A stretch of 64,000 nucleotides of DNA from contig NZ_KI912492.1 of the NCBI RefSeq assembly GCF_000518765.1, positions 144,095-208,094 of the forward strand, in the 5' to 3' direction. Under the pieces are notes generated by a model. That model made no database searches, was not told the origin of the DNA, and saw nothing but the letters and a program-made list of their open reading frames with translations. This DNA comes from Ruminococcus flavefaciens ATCC 19208. GTDB lineage: Bacteria; Bacillota; Clostridia; Oscillospirales; Ruminococcaceae. Positions 1 through 7,593 of this stretch are shown here, one piece after another (the stretch's first letter is position 1; every line of letters begins with the position of its first letter). Position numbers and translations under genes: made by a program.

Positions 1-1
1 C

Positions 2-1345
2 AGCCATGCTATCACCTCTTTCGGACGTATGAATGCAGACGTTACAGGCAACGGCGATGGCATGACAGTCAACGATGCTATGTTCATACAGAGATGTCTG
101 CTTGGACTTGATATGCTTCCCGAACCAATTAGCGTAGTAGTTGAGCAGCCTACAACAGCTCCGACTAATACGACCACAACAGCTGTTACGACTACAACTA
201 CCACAGCTCCTGTTCCCGTGAAGTATTTCGCAGTGGATCAGGTGTGGACAAACGGTGTGACCGAGACTGTCAACAGCGGCTACACAAGATCAGACGGCTA
301 TGTAAATCTTGACAACACTACAGACAGTAATATCACATTCACAGTTGATGTTCCTCAGAACGGAAACTACATGACACATATCCGCTTTGCCAACGGTTCA
401 ACAAGCGACCGTAAGATGAAGCTTTTCGTAAACAATAACTTTGATTCATGCTGGATGCAGTCTTTTCCGGGTACAGGTTCATGGACGGACTGGAATGAGT
501 TCGGCATAGTTCTTCCTCTCAAGGCAGGAAAGAATACTATTCTTTTCCAGTCTGCAATGTCAGAGGGCGGACCTAACCTTGACTATATAGAGCTTATCCT
601 TACAGATGAGCCATACGCTGAGGTATATGATCCGTCGCAGGAACAGCAGAATACAGGCAGCGGTCAGCATACACTCTATATCGCAGGTGACTCAACTGTA
701 CAGAGCTACCGTGAGTCCTATGCTCCGCAGCAGGGTTGGGGCTACTATATGCAGGACTACTTAAGCAGTGATATAACTGTTGCAAACCACTCCATAGCAG
801 GAAGAAGCTCCAAGAAGTTCTATGACGAGGGCAGATGGCAGACCATTGCCGACAGTCTCAAGACAGGCGATTTCGTAATGATACAGTTTGCTATCAACGA
901 TGCAGGTCAGTCAAATGCGGACAGATATGCACCAACCTGCGGAAACGTCGATAATCCGTCATCGGGCTCATACGAGTGGTATATGACACAGTTCATCAAG
1001 TCTGCAAAGGACAAGGGAGCAACTCCTATACTTGTAACTACTACTATCGGCATGAAGGCTTACTCAAACGGCAGATTTGTCAACAGCTACACTAACTACA
1101 ACGAGGCTTGCTACAATCTTGCAAAGAAGTACAGCATACCATGCATCGACCTCAATACTCTTATGGTGAATCATTACAACTCAGTTGGCTATGATACAGC
1201 AAAGAGCTATCACCTTATGGGCGCAGTTTCAGGTTCTACAGACGGTACTCACTTCTGTGAAAAGGGAGCAAATATCGTTGCAGGACTTGTTGCAGGCGAG
1301 ATAAGAAAGCAGAACATAAGCGGACTTGCTTCATATCTCAAGTAA
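2..1345 (+). CDS. Dockerin-CBM35-like-CE12 rhamnogalacturonan acetylesterase (5' partial)
   Basis: Secreted cellulosomal esterase; the frame is open to the left edge, so the N-terminus and signal peptide lie outside the window. In order: the C-terminal half of a dockerin (calcium-loop-like DVTGNGDGMTVNDAM followed by the helix FIQRCLLGL), a Thr-rich linker, a carbohydrate-binding module of CBM35/CBM6 type (about residues 70-195), a second linker, then an SGNH hydrolase domain. The hydrolase shows block I AGDSTV, a Gly block NHSIAGRSS, block III QFAINDAG and the C-terminal DGTHF with the catalytic Asp and His. This is the CE12 pattern; members remove acetyl groups from rhamnogalacturonan in pectin. 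The dockerin implies docking on a scaffoldin cohesin outside the cell. A strong terminator follows. The family is sure, the exact substrate is inferred. Confidence 0.9.
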   Translation, partial: SHAITSFGRMNADVTGNGDGMTVNDAMFIQRCLLGLDMLPEPISVVVEQPTTAPTNTTTTAVTTTTTTAPVPVKYFAVDQVWTNGVTETVNSGYTRSDGYVNLDNTTDSNITFTVDVPQNGNYMTHIRFANGSTSDRKMKLFVNNNFDSCWMQSFPGTGSWTDWNEFGIVLPLKAGKNTILFQSAMSEGGPNLDYIELILTDEPYAEVYDPSQEQQNTGSGQHTLYIAGDSTVQSYRESYAPQQGWGYYMQDYLSSDITVANHSIAGRSSKKFYDEGRWQTIADSLKTGDFVMIQFAINDAGQSNADRYAPTCGNVDNPSSGSYEWYMTQFIKSAKDKGATPILVTTTIGMKAYSNGRFVNSYTNYNEACYNLAKKYSIPCIDLNTLMVNHYNSVGYDTAKSYHLMGAVSGSTDGTHFCEKGANIVAGLVAGEIRKQNISGLASYLK

Positions 1346-1369
1346 GAGTTAAGAGCTTAGAACTAAGCA

Positions 1370-1395
1370 GGGGCGGAATTATCCGCCCCTTTTTA
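1370..1395 (+). terminator. Rho-independent terminator after the esterase
   Basis: Stem GGGGCGGA/TCCGCCCC around a short AT loop followed by TTTTT. It ends the esterase transcript. The stem is of the same type as the interspersed GTAGGGGC hairpins found further right. Confidence 0.8.
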
Positions 1396-1412
1396 TGTAA
1401 TAATAAACATGA

Positions 1413-1436
1413 AAGGGACGCCAATCGGCGTCCCTA
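1413..1436 (-). terminator. Hairpin downstream of the cyclophilin gene
   Basis: A perfect stem AGGGACGCC/GGCGTCCCT lies just past the stop of the minus-strand cyclophilin gene. The run of T after the stem is short, so it is a weak terminator or a member of the interspersed hairpin family. Confidence 0.5.
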
Positions 1437-1456
1437 TTCTGATCACTGTTTACTAA

Positions 1457-1927
1457 TCACTCGATAGTAACTTTCTTCATTACCTGTGGAGTTGTTGGCT
1501 TGTCGTTATAATCTGTTGCGCACTCTGCAATTTCGTCAACGACTTCCATGCCCTCGATGACCTTGCCGAATGCTGCATAATTGCCGTCAAGATGCGGAGC
1601 GTCCTCATGCATGATGAAGAACTGTGAGCCTGCTGAGTTTGGCATCATTGAACGAGCCATTGAGAGAACTCCTCGTGTATGCTTGAGGTCGTTCTTAACT
1701 CCGTTTGCAGCAAATTCGCCCTTGATCTGCCAGCCGGGACCGCCTGTACCTGTACCGTTCGGACAGCCGCCCTGTATCATAAATCCCGGAATAACTCTGT
1801 GGAATGTAAGTCCGTCATAAAAGCCCTGCTTTATGAGCTTCTCAAAGTTTTCGCAAGAAATAGGAGCGATATCGGGATAAAGCTCTATCTTGATCTTCTT
1901 TCCGTTTTCCATTTCGATAACTACCAT
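1457..1927 (-). CDS. Peptidyl-prolyl cis-trans isomerase, cyclophilin type
   Basis: Cytoplasmic cyclophilin of 156 aa, the usual length for the single-domain bacterial enzyme; it catalyses cis-trans isomerisation of X-Pro bonds during protein folding. The diagnostic FHRVIPGFMIQGG block is at about residues 42-54, with GSQFFI and the HLDGNYAAFGKV block further on, so the active-site Arg, Phe and His are present. No signal peptide. The start is the ATG preceded by GGAGGAAATAAC. It lies 21 bp downstream of a Thr-rich membrane protein on the same strand and is probably co-transcribed with it. Confidence 0.95.
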   Translation of the reverse strand: MVVIEMENGKKIKIELYPDIAPISCENFEKLIKQGFYDGLTFHRVIPGFMIQGGCPNGTGTGGPGWQIKGEFAANGVKNDLKHTRGVLSMARSMMPNSAGSQFFIMHEDAPHLDGNYAAFGKVIEGMEVVDEIAECATDYNDKPTTPQVMKKVTIE

Positions 1928-1948
1928 TGTTATTTCCTCCGTAAATTT

Positions 1949-2383
1949 TTAGTCCATTTCGATAACGATCTTATCAGCAGGTTTGATATAGGTCGTAGTA
2001 ATTTCAGCTTCAGTTCTGCCCTGATTATACTCATCAAGTATAGAAAGGGTAGTTGTTGGCATATTGGCTTCTTCGGGACTTGTTACAGGAATAGTTTCAA
2101 TAACCTCATCAAACAGATTTGTAACAACGATATACTCTCTTGTAGTAGTTTCTTCAGCAGGCAGTGATGTTTCAGACTGCATATCCTGAGATACTTCTTC
2201 ATAGTTCTGAGAGATAATATTTGTCTCTGTGATGAGATGCGGCATTTCCGTTGTAGTTGTATTCTTTGCACGGCTCTCTTTGTTGGCTTCAATTATGTCT
2301 TCAGTACATGATTTACCTGCAAGAATAACGAGACCTGCTGCAACGAAAGCCAGAAATAAAGATATTATTCTGTTTCTTTCCAC
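1949..2383 (-). CDS. Membrane-anchored Thr-rich protein of unknown function
   Basis: 144 aa. Residues about 6-23 form one hydrophobic segment (ISLFLAFVAAGLVILAG) next to a Cys (KSCTE), so it is either a signal anchor or, less likely, a lipoprotein. The rest is hydrophilic, with clusters of Thr and Glu, and should be extracellular. I recognise no domain. The start is GTG, chosen because AAGGAGGAAAAA precedes it with good spacing. A sigma-A promoter lies 46 bp upstream, and the cyclophilin gene follows closely, suggesting a two-gene operon. Confidence 0.7.
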   Translation of the reverse strand: MERNRIISLFLAFVAAGLVILAGKSCTEDIIEANKESRAKNTTTTEMPHLITETNIISQNYEEVSQDMQSETSLPAEETTTREYIVVTNLFDEVIETIPVTSPEEANMPTTTLSILDEYNQGRTEAEITTTYIKPADKIVIEMD

Positions 2384-2428
2384 TTTTTCCTCCTTCCCTC
2401 AGCCGCAGCTGAAAAAAGATTATATAAT

Positions 2429-2457
2429 ATTATAAACCAATATTTGCGTATTGTCAA
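2429..2457 (-). promoter_or_regulatory. Sigma-A promoter for the Thr-rich protein and cyclophilin
   Basis: Read on the minus strand: TTGACA, 17 bp, TATAAT, both perfect consensus hexamers, upstream of the GTG start at 2383. Confidence 0.85.
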
Positions 2458-2544
2458 GAGTTTCAGGCTGTCTTGAAATGCTTCGGATATATGAATTGAT
2501 GCATATTCAACAGTATACTGAATGATCGGGCTATTTATACACAA

Positions 2545-2570
2545 AGAAAAAGGTGTACACAAGTACACCC
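2545..2570 (-). terminator. Rho-independent terminator of the spermidine-synthase-like gene
   Basis: Minus-strand hairpin GGTGTAC/GTACACC followed by TTTTTCTTTG, just after the stop at 2580. Confidence 0.85.
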
Positions 2571-2579
2571 TTAATTCAT

Positions 2580-4205
2580 TTATTCAAGCAGTCCTTTGAT
2601 ACCTTTTTCAGCGAAGGCTTCTTTATAGTAAACAAGCTCTTCCTGAATGATATCGTCGATTACCTTCATTCCGAGAAGTTCAACGGGAGCCTTGTCATCT
2701 GTGAGTATACGGTTCCCTGCACTGTATTTCACAAGAGAAGAGTTCACATTGGTCATGAGATCACGCAGATCTTCGTTTTTCAGTGAGGCTGTGTTTTGTT
2801 CGAGAAGCTTTGTCATATCACCGTTATCGGAAGCAAAAAGCTCACGGTTGGTAGAATTATAAACGTCTGCGGTGTAGACATTTCCGAATACAGAAGCGAT
2901 GGTATCGGAGAGCCAGTCGTTTATGCCGTCAGCACTTTCCGAGCGCATATTCATATTTACAACCATGACGCCGTTTTCGGTAAGGTGTTCCTTTACGAGA
3001 GTGAAAAACTCCTTTGACGACATCTGGAAGGGGATAGTTATATCCTGATATGCGTCAACCATTATGATATCGTATTTTTTATCGCAGCCGCCGAGAAAGG
3101 CTCTTCCGTCATAGGTAGTGACCTTGATATTGTCAGGAAGGTCGAAGTAGGTGTGAGCGAGGTCGGTTATCTTGTTGTCTATCTCAACGCCCTCGGCAGT
3201 GATATTGTCAAAGTAGGTGGAGCACTGTTTGGCGTAAGTGCCCGTGCCCATACCAAGAATAAGCATATCTGCATCATCGGGAGAAGCTGTCATAAGGGGA
3301 GCAGCCATAGCGTAATCGTAGTACATACATGTCAGCTCGCCTGATTTCATGTATACAGACTGGACTCCGAAAAGCACATTGGTCGAGAGCTCGGTACGGT
3401 CAGGGTAGTCCTTTACCTGAAGGTAGTTATATATGGATTCGCCCTCATAGGCAAGACCCTTTTCCCAGAATGCAAAGCCCATTATAGGCGAAGTGAAGCA
3501 GCAGACGATGAAAAGTGCAGCTGCAATGCCTGTCTTTACGGCTCCCTGTTTTGAGCTTATGAAGTATATGAGACCTATGACGAGCATGATGCCTGCAAAT
3601 ATAAGGAAAGTAACGGCAGTTCCCACCGCAGGTATAGAAATGAATGTAGGAACGAAAGTACCGATGATAGAGCCGATAGTATTTGCAGCACCGAGGGTTC
3701 CCACTGTTTTGCCGCTGTCGTCCAGTGAGTCAACGGTATATTTAACCAGTGAGGGCGTTACTGTACCCAGCAGGAACAGAGGATAAACGAATACCACCAT
3801 ACAGGTCAGGAAAGCAGCCCATATGAGGAAATTTGTGTTGATAGTCACCACAAGGAGCCCTGCAATTCCTGCGATAGCAAGCTTGCCTATGAATGGCACA
3901 GCGGCTATCCATACTGACGCTATGAGTATGCGTCCGTAGAGCTTATCAGGATCGGGATTCTTGTCGGCACTTCTGCCGCCGTATATGTTTCCGAGAGCCA
4001 TAGCTATCATGATAGTGCCGATTATTATAGTCCATACTATCTGCGACGAGCTGAAATAAGGTGCAAGAAGCCTGCTTGCGCCAAGCTCTACAGCCATAAC
4101 GGACATACCTGCAAAGAATTCCGTGATGTATAAGTACCATTTGTTCCTGAGTATTTTTGGAAGCGGCTTTTTTTCAGCCGATTTGCTGACCGATCTTTTT
4201 TTCAT
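2580..4205 (-). CDS. Membrane-bound spermidine-synthase-like protein
   Basis: 541 aa. The N-terminal half (about residues 20-240) has seven or so membrane segments beginning YLYITEFFAGMSVMAVELGASR, a hallmark of the fused 'spermidine synthase family' membrane proteins. The C-terminal half is a class I methyltransferase-like fold with LILGMGTGTYAKQC (motif I), GVEIDNKI and YDIIMVDAYQD. These proteins resemble SpeE but their true substrate is not settled; polyamine synthesis is only one possibility. The start is the ATG preceded by AGGAG (first residues MKKRSVSK); a longer in-frame ATG upstream lacks a ribosome site and overlaps the promoter. It stands alone between a promoter and a terminator. 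Confidence 0.8.
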   Translation of the reverse strand: MKKRSVSKSAEKKPLPKILRNKWYLYITEFFAGMSVMAVELGASRLLAPYFSSSQIVWTIIIGTIMIAMALGNIYGGRSADKNPDPDKLYGRILIASVWIAAVPFIGKLAIAGIAGLLVVTINTNFLIWAAFLTCMVVFVYPLFLLGTVTPSLVKYTVDSLDDSGKTVGTLGAANTIGSIIGTFVPTFISIPAVGTAVTFLIFAGIMLVIGLIYFISSKQGAVKTGIAAALFIVCCFTSPIMGFAFWEKGLAYEGESIYNYLQVKDYPDRTELSTNVLFGVQSVYMKSGELTCMYYDYAMAAPLMTASPDDADMLILGMGTGTYAKQCSTYFDNITAEGVEIDNKITDLAHTYFDLPDNIKVTTYDGRAFLGGCDKKYDIIMVDAYQDITIPFQMSSKEFFTLVKEHLTENGVMVVNMNMRSESADGINDWLSDTIASVFGNVYTADVYNSTNRELFASDNGDMTKLLEQNTASLKNEDLRDLMTNVNSSLVKYSAGNRILTDDKAPVELLGMKVIDDIIQEELVYYKEAFAEKGIKGLLE

Positions 4206-4244
4206 AAAATTCTCCTGTATTACATTTAAAATTACTGCGTTATC

Positions 4245-4273
4245 AGTATAACACATTCTCTGTGATAAATCAA
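4245..4273 (-). promoter_or_regulatory. Sigma-A promoter of the spermidine-synthase-like gene
   Basis: Minus strand TTGATT, 17 bp, TATACT, 40 bp upstream of the start at 4205. Confidence 0.75.
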
Positions 4274-4351
4274 TGTTTTGAGAGATGGTATTTTTAAGTA
4301 TGTGCATAAAAAACGTGATATGCCGCATATGCTTTAGCAGGAGGAGATATT

Positions 4352-5083
4352 ATGAATAACGGAAATCTCGATATGGAAAAATACAAGCAGGAGATGATGA
4401 AGCTCTACAGCAGGAGCACTTCTCCCAATGAAGAGGCAGAGGAGCTTCCGAAGGCAGCCGAGGGTTACGATGCTGAGCCCGAGGAGATAAGTGAGGTAGA
4501 TGAAGATGCTCCCGATGATACAGCTTATGCCGAGCATATTGACGAGGATTTAAACGGTGCAGATGAGGATTACAACAGCCGTTTCCCCGAGCCTGATCTT
4601 TCGGAGCTTGATACCGACCTCGGTACAGATACAAATAATGACAGTGAGCCGCCAGAGTATGATGCAGAGGAACTTCTTGGTAATGAAAAGGGCTATATAC
4701 AGGTGAATGTACGTACAGGTGACGACACATCGGCAGTCGCAGGAGCTATGGTAGCGGTAACGGCGGTGGTTGACGGGAAAAGGCTTGTTCTCGCTTCGGG
4801 GCTCACGGACGAAAGCGGTACTGCTCCGAAATTCACTCTGCCCGTTCCCGACCTTGTACATTCGCAGTCGCCTTCCCCTGACGAAAGACCGTATAATCTA
4901 TTTGACATAACTGTCACGGCAGATGGCTTCTTTAAGGCAAGGAGCGTTGATGTCCCCGTATTTTCGGGTATAACCTCTGTGCAGAACTTCAACCTTATCC
5001 CTGTGCCGCTTATGATGAACAGTTCAGATGAGACTATGACCTATTATAATGCAGAGCCAAATTTCGGCGGCGGAAAGGAGTGA
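4352..5083 (+). CDS. Acidic protein with a C-terminal carboxypeptidase-regulatory-like beta domain
   Basis: 243 aa with no signal peptide. Residues 1-110 are strongly acidic and low in complexity (many Glu, Asp, Pro). From about 112 a beta-rich segment (GYIQVNVRTGDDTSAVAGAM, then DITVTADGF) resembles the Ig-like carboxypeptidase regulatory fold often found in cell-envelope and spore proteins of Clostridia. It has a good AGGAGGAG ribosome site and the next gene starts 3 bp after its stop, so it is co-translated with the SpoIID/peptidoglycan-binding protein. A structural role in the envelope or spore is inferred from that neighbour only. Confidence 0.6.
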   Translation: MNNGNLDMEKYKQEMMKLYSRSTSPNEEAEELPKAAEGYDAEPEEISEVDEDAPDDTAYAEHIDEDLNGADEDYNSRFPEPDLSELDTDLGTDTNNDSEPPEYDAEELLGNEKGYIQVNVRTGDDTSAVAGAMVAVTAVVDGKRLVLASGLTDESGTAPKFTLPVPDLVHSQSPSPDERPYNLFDITVTADGFFKARSVDVPVFSGITSVQNFNLIPVPLMMNSSDETMTYYNAEPNFGGGKE

Positions 5084-5086
5084 CAG

Positions 5087-6478
5087 ATGCTTACAGGCAC
5101 TCCTTTCATACCTGAGACTATTACAGTGCATCTTGGGACTCCCGATTCAAATGCTCCCGATGTTACGGTGGGATTTGCCTCCTATATCAAGAATGTGGCG
5201 TCCAGTGAGATATATCCTACATGGCCCGAGAATGCACTGAGAGCAAATATATATGCAATAGTGTCCTTTGCACTTAACCGCATATATACCGAGTGGTATC
5301 GTTCGAGAGGTTATGATTTCGACATAACAGCCACGACCCAGTACGACCAGAAATTCATAAACGGTCGGGAATACTTCGAGAATATCAGCTACCTTGTAGA
5401 TGAGCTTTTCAACGATTATGTCAGGCGGCAGGGGAGCGTTGAACCGCTGTTCACGGCATTCTGCAACGGTACTACGACTACCTGCGAGGGACTTTCACAA
5501 TGGGGAACGGTGACTCTTGCAAACCGCGGATTTACCCCTTATGAGATACTGCAATACTATTATGGAGAGAATATCGACATAGTGAGGAATGCTCCCGTAC
5601 AGACAGCAATGCCGTCATATCCCGATACAGAGCTGAAGAACGGCTCATTCGGAAATGATGTGAAGTTCATACAGGTGTGGCTCAACCGAATATCGCGGAA
5701 TTTCCCTGCGATACCGAAGATACCTGCTGCCGACGGTATATTTGATACTCCCACTGAAAATGCTGTCAGGAAGTTTCAGCAGGTATTCGGTCTTGAGGAA
5801 ACAGGCACAGTAAATGCAGCGACATGGTACAGGATAAGCTACATCTATACCAGCGTAAAGCGGCTTGCAGAGCTTGATTCCGAAGGGCTGAGGTTTGACG
5901 AGATATCGCCGCAGTTCAAGGAAGAGCTGAAGATCGGTATGCAGAGCATAGAGGTGAGTATGCTGCAATACTATCTTGCTGTGATTGGCGCGTATTACGA
6001 AGCTGTAATGCCTGTAGAAGTTACAGGCTATTTCGGTGAGCAGACTGAGCGTTCGGTAAAGTCATTCCAGAGAGTGTTCGGACTTCCGCAGACGGGAGTA
6101 GTTGACAGAGCCACAAGAAACGACCTTTTTCGCGCATATCAGGGCATAGTTGAAAGCGTACCGCCCCAGTATACATATGTAGCGCTCTATCCTAATACTG
6201 TACTTCGTGAGGGAGCAAGCGGTGAGTCAGTGAAAATAATACAGCAGTATCTTACCTATATCAACAGAAGCTATCCGAATATACCTGCGGTCAGTGACAC
6301 AGGCTATTTCGGACCGCTTACAAAGCAGTCCGTTACGGCATTTCAGCGGCAGTTCGGTATAGACCCTTCTGGCATAGTCGGAGCTGTCACATGGGACAGC
6401 ATAGCAGGAGTTTACTCCGACCTGCGTTACGGCTTCGATAAGCGTCCCTATCAGAACCCGGGATACACTATAAAATAG
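5087..6478 (+). CDS. SpoIID-like protein with three peptidoglycan-binding domains
   Basis: 463 aa. Residues about 45-160 resemble the SpoIID/LytB family (ALRANIYAIVSFALNRIY, then CEGLSQWGT, compare the MSQWG block of SpoIID). Three PG_binding_1 repeats follow, near residues 180-245, 280-345 and 370-445, each with the pattern GxFGxxTxxAVxxFQ...G...GxVxxxTW. No export signal is evident, which suits a protein made inside the mother cell or spore. It is the middle gene of a three-gene group with an acidic protein and a second peptidoglycan-binding protein. A role in spore or cell-wall remodelling is likely; enzymatic activity is not established. Confidence 0.75.
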   Translation: MLTGTPFIPETITVHLGTPDSNAPDVTVGFASYIKNVASSEIYPTWPENALRANIYAIVSFALNRIYTEWYRSRGYDFDITATTQYDQKFINGREYFENISYLVDELFNDYVRRQGSVEPLFTAFCNGTTTTCEGLSQWGTVTLANRGFTPYEILQYYYGENIDIVRNAPVQTAMPSYPDTELKNGSFGNDVKFIQVWLNRISRNFPAIPKIPAADGIFDTPTENAVRKFQQVFGLEETGTVNAATWYRISYIYTSVKRLAELDSEGLRFDEISPQFKEELKIGMQSIEVSMLQYYLAVIGAYYEAVMPVEVTGYFGEQTERSVKSFQRVFGLPQTGVVDRATRNDLFRAYQGIVESVPPQYTYVALYPNTVLREGASGESVKIIQQYLTYINRSYPNIPAVSDTGYFGPLTKQSVTAFQRQFGIDPSGIVGAVTWDSIAGVYSDLRYGFDKRPYQNPGYTIK

Positions 6479-6494
6479 CTCTTAACCGTAAGCG

Positions 6495-6562
6495 TGTAGG
6501 GACGCGCATTGCGCGTCCGTGAATTGAGAAAAATTGTAGGGGCTGTCATTCTCGACAGCCCG
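6495..6562. repeat. Two interspersed GTAGGG hairpins (cluster A)
   Basis: Two adjacent stem-loops with the shared left edge TGTAGGG: GGACGCGC/GCGCGTCC and GGGCTGTC/GACAGCCC. They occupy the gap between two peptidoglycan-binding genes and belong to a family also seen near 9.3 kb and 11.6 kb. Confidence 0.75.
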
Positions 6563-6622
6563 TGTATCCCTGACTGCAATTATGAATTATGCATTATGAA
6601 TTAATAAGAACGGAGTGATATT

Positions 6623-7126
6623 TTGCCATATACCGATGAACAGAAAAAGGAGCATATCCGCGAATTACAGGGATATCTTTATGGGATCTCACTTTTTGAC
6701 AAACGTATCCCACAGATACTGCCCGACGGAATTTACGGCAAAGAGACTGCAAAGGCTGTGGAAGCCTTTCAGCAGGCATACGGACTTCCCGTTACAGGCG
6801 AAACAGACCCTGCTACATGGAACAGGATAGTATGGGTATACAGGGATTACCTTGACGGTGCTCCCGAACCATACCGTGCTTTTCCGTCGAGAAATTACCG
6901 CGCAGCATTAGGCGACAGCGGTGAACTTATATACATAATACAGGCGATGCTGTGGAAAGCTTCTGCATGGTATGATAATATGCCGAAGGTAAGCGTCAGC
7001 GGTGAGTATGACGAAGAAACAGAAAAGGCTGTAAAAAGCTTTCAGAAGTGCTGCGGACTTACCGAAAGCGGCTGCGTGGACTGCATAACATGGAATATAC
7101 TTGTGCGTTTTTTATCTGCAAGGTAA
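6623..7126 (+). CDS. Peptidoglycan-binding protein with two PG_binding_1 domains
   Basis: 167 aa made almost wholly of two peptidoglycan-binding repeats (about residues 8-70 and 90-165), each ending in the ATWN/ITWN motif typical of the fold. No signal peptide. The start is TTG, chosen because CGGAGTGAT precedes it and the first domain begins at once. The repeats resemble those of the protein encoded just upstream, so this is probably a diverged partner that binds the same wall or cortex peptidoglycan. The gene ends at a bidirectional terminator. Confidence 0.75.
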   Translation: MPYTDEQKKEHIRELQGYLYGISLFDKRIPQILPDGIYGKETAKAVEAFQQAYGLPVTGETDPATWNRIVWVYRDYLDGAPEPYRAFPSRNYRAALGDSGELIYIIQAMLWKASAWYDNMPKVSVSGEYDEETEKAVKSFQKCCGLTESGCVDCITWNILVRFLSAR

Positions 7127-7130
7127 AAAG

Positions 7131-7162
7131 AAAGCTCCCATTCATTATGAACGGGAGCTTTT
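7131..7162. terminator. Bidirectional terminator
   Basis: AAAGCTCCC and GGGAGCTTT arms flank a 13-nt loop, with A-runs on one side and T-runs on the other. It serves the convergent genes ending at 7126 and 7161. Confidence 0.8.
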
Positions 7163-7397
7163 ATCTTAATCTTTCGTCATCTCTTTCTTCTTTGTACTGT
7201 TTTTCGTAGTATTCATCGTATTCAAGATTCCTTTTTATGCGCCCGGCAACAAATATGATGCCGACTAAGATAAAAGCAAGGCTTTTGATCTCAGAGCCAA
7301 TATATAACGCAGGGATTAACAGAAGATACTTGATTACCTTTTTTATATTCTTCAGCTGCATTACAGTCTCTTTCAGCCAGTCCAGAATATCACGCAT
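7161..7397 (-). CDS. Small two-helix membrane protein, unknown
   Basis: 78 aa with two hydrophobic stretches (about residues 23-50, VIKYLLLIPALYIGSEIKSL then AFILVGIIFVAG) and a charged tail rich in Glu, Lys, Tyr and Arg. The start ATG (MRDILDW) is preceded by AGGAGG at good distance; an earlier in-frame ATG is not. A consensus promoter (TTGACA-17-TATAAT) lies just upstream. I recognise no family. It is transcribed alone. Confidence 0.6.
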   Translation of the reverse strand: MRDILDWLKETVMQLKNIKKVIKYLLLIPALYIGSEIKSLAFILVGIIFVAGRIKRNLEYDEYYEKQYKEERDDERLR

Positions 7398-7437
7398 TTT
7401 TTTGCCTCCTTTGCCTTGATGTATCATATTTTTAGAT

Positions 7438-7466
7438 ATTATATCATTTTGCGATATTGCTGTCAA
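7438..7466 (-). promoter_or_regulatory. Sigma-A promoter of the small membrane protein
   Basis: Minus strand TTGACA, 17 bp, TATAAT: a perfect consensus promoter. Confidence 0.85.
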
Positions 7467-7509
7467 TATACTGCGGACTATTTAATTGCAATTTTCTGAT
7501 TGTTAAAAT

Positions 7510-7538
7510 TTGACTTTATACTGTAAATGTGATATAAT
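7510..7538 (+). promoter_or_regulatory. Sigma-A promoter of gltX
   Basis: TTGACT, 17 bp, TATAAT, 56 bp upstream of the gltX start codon. Confidence 0.85.
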
Positions 7539-7593
7539 ATTTTAAATGTTGTCTGTAATCAGACAGACGGAAATTTTACAAAGGATTGATACT

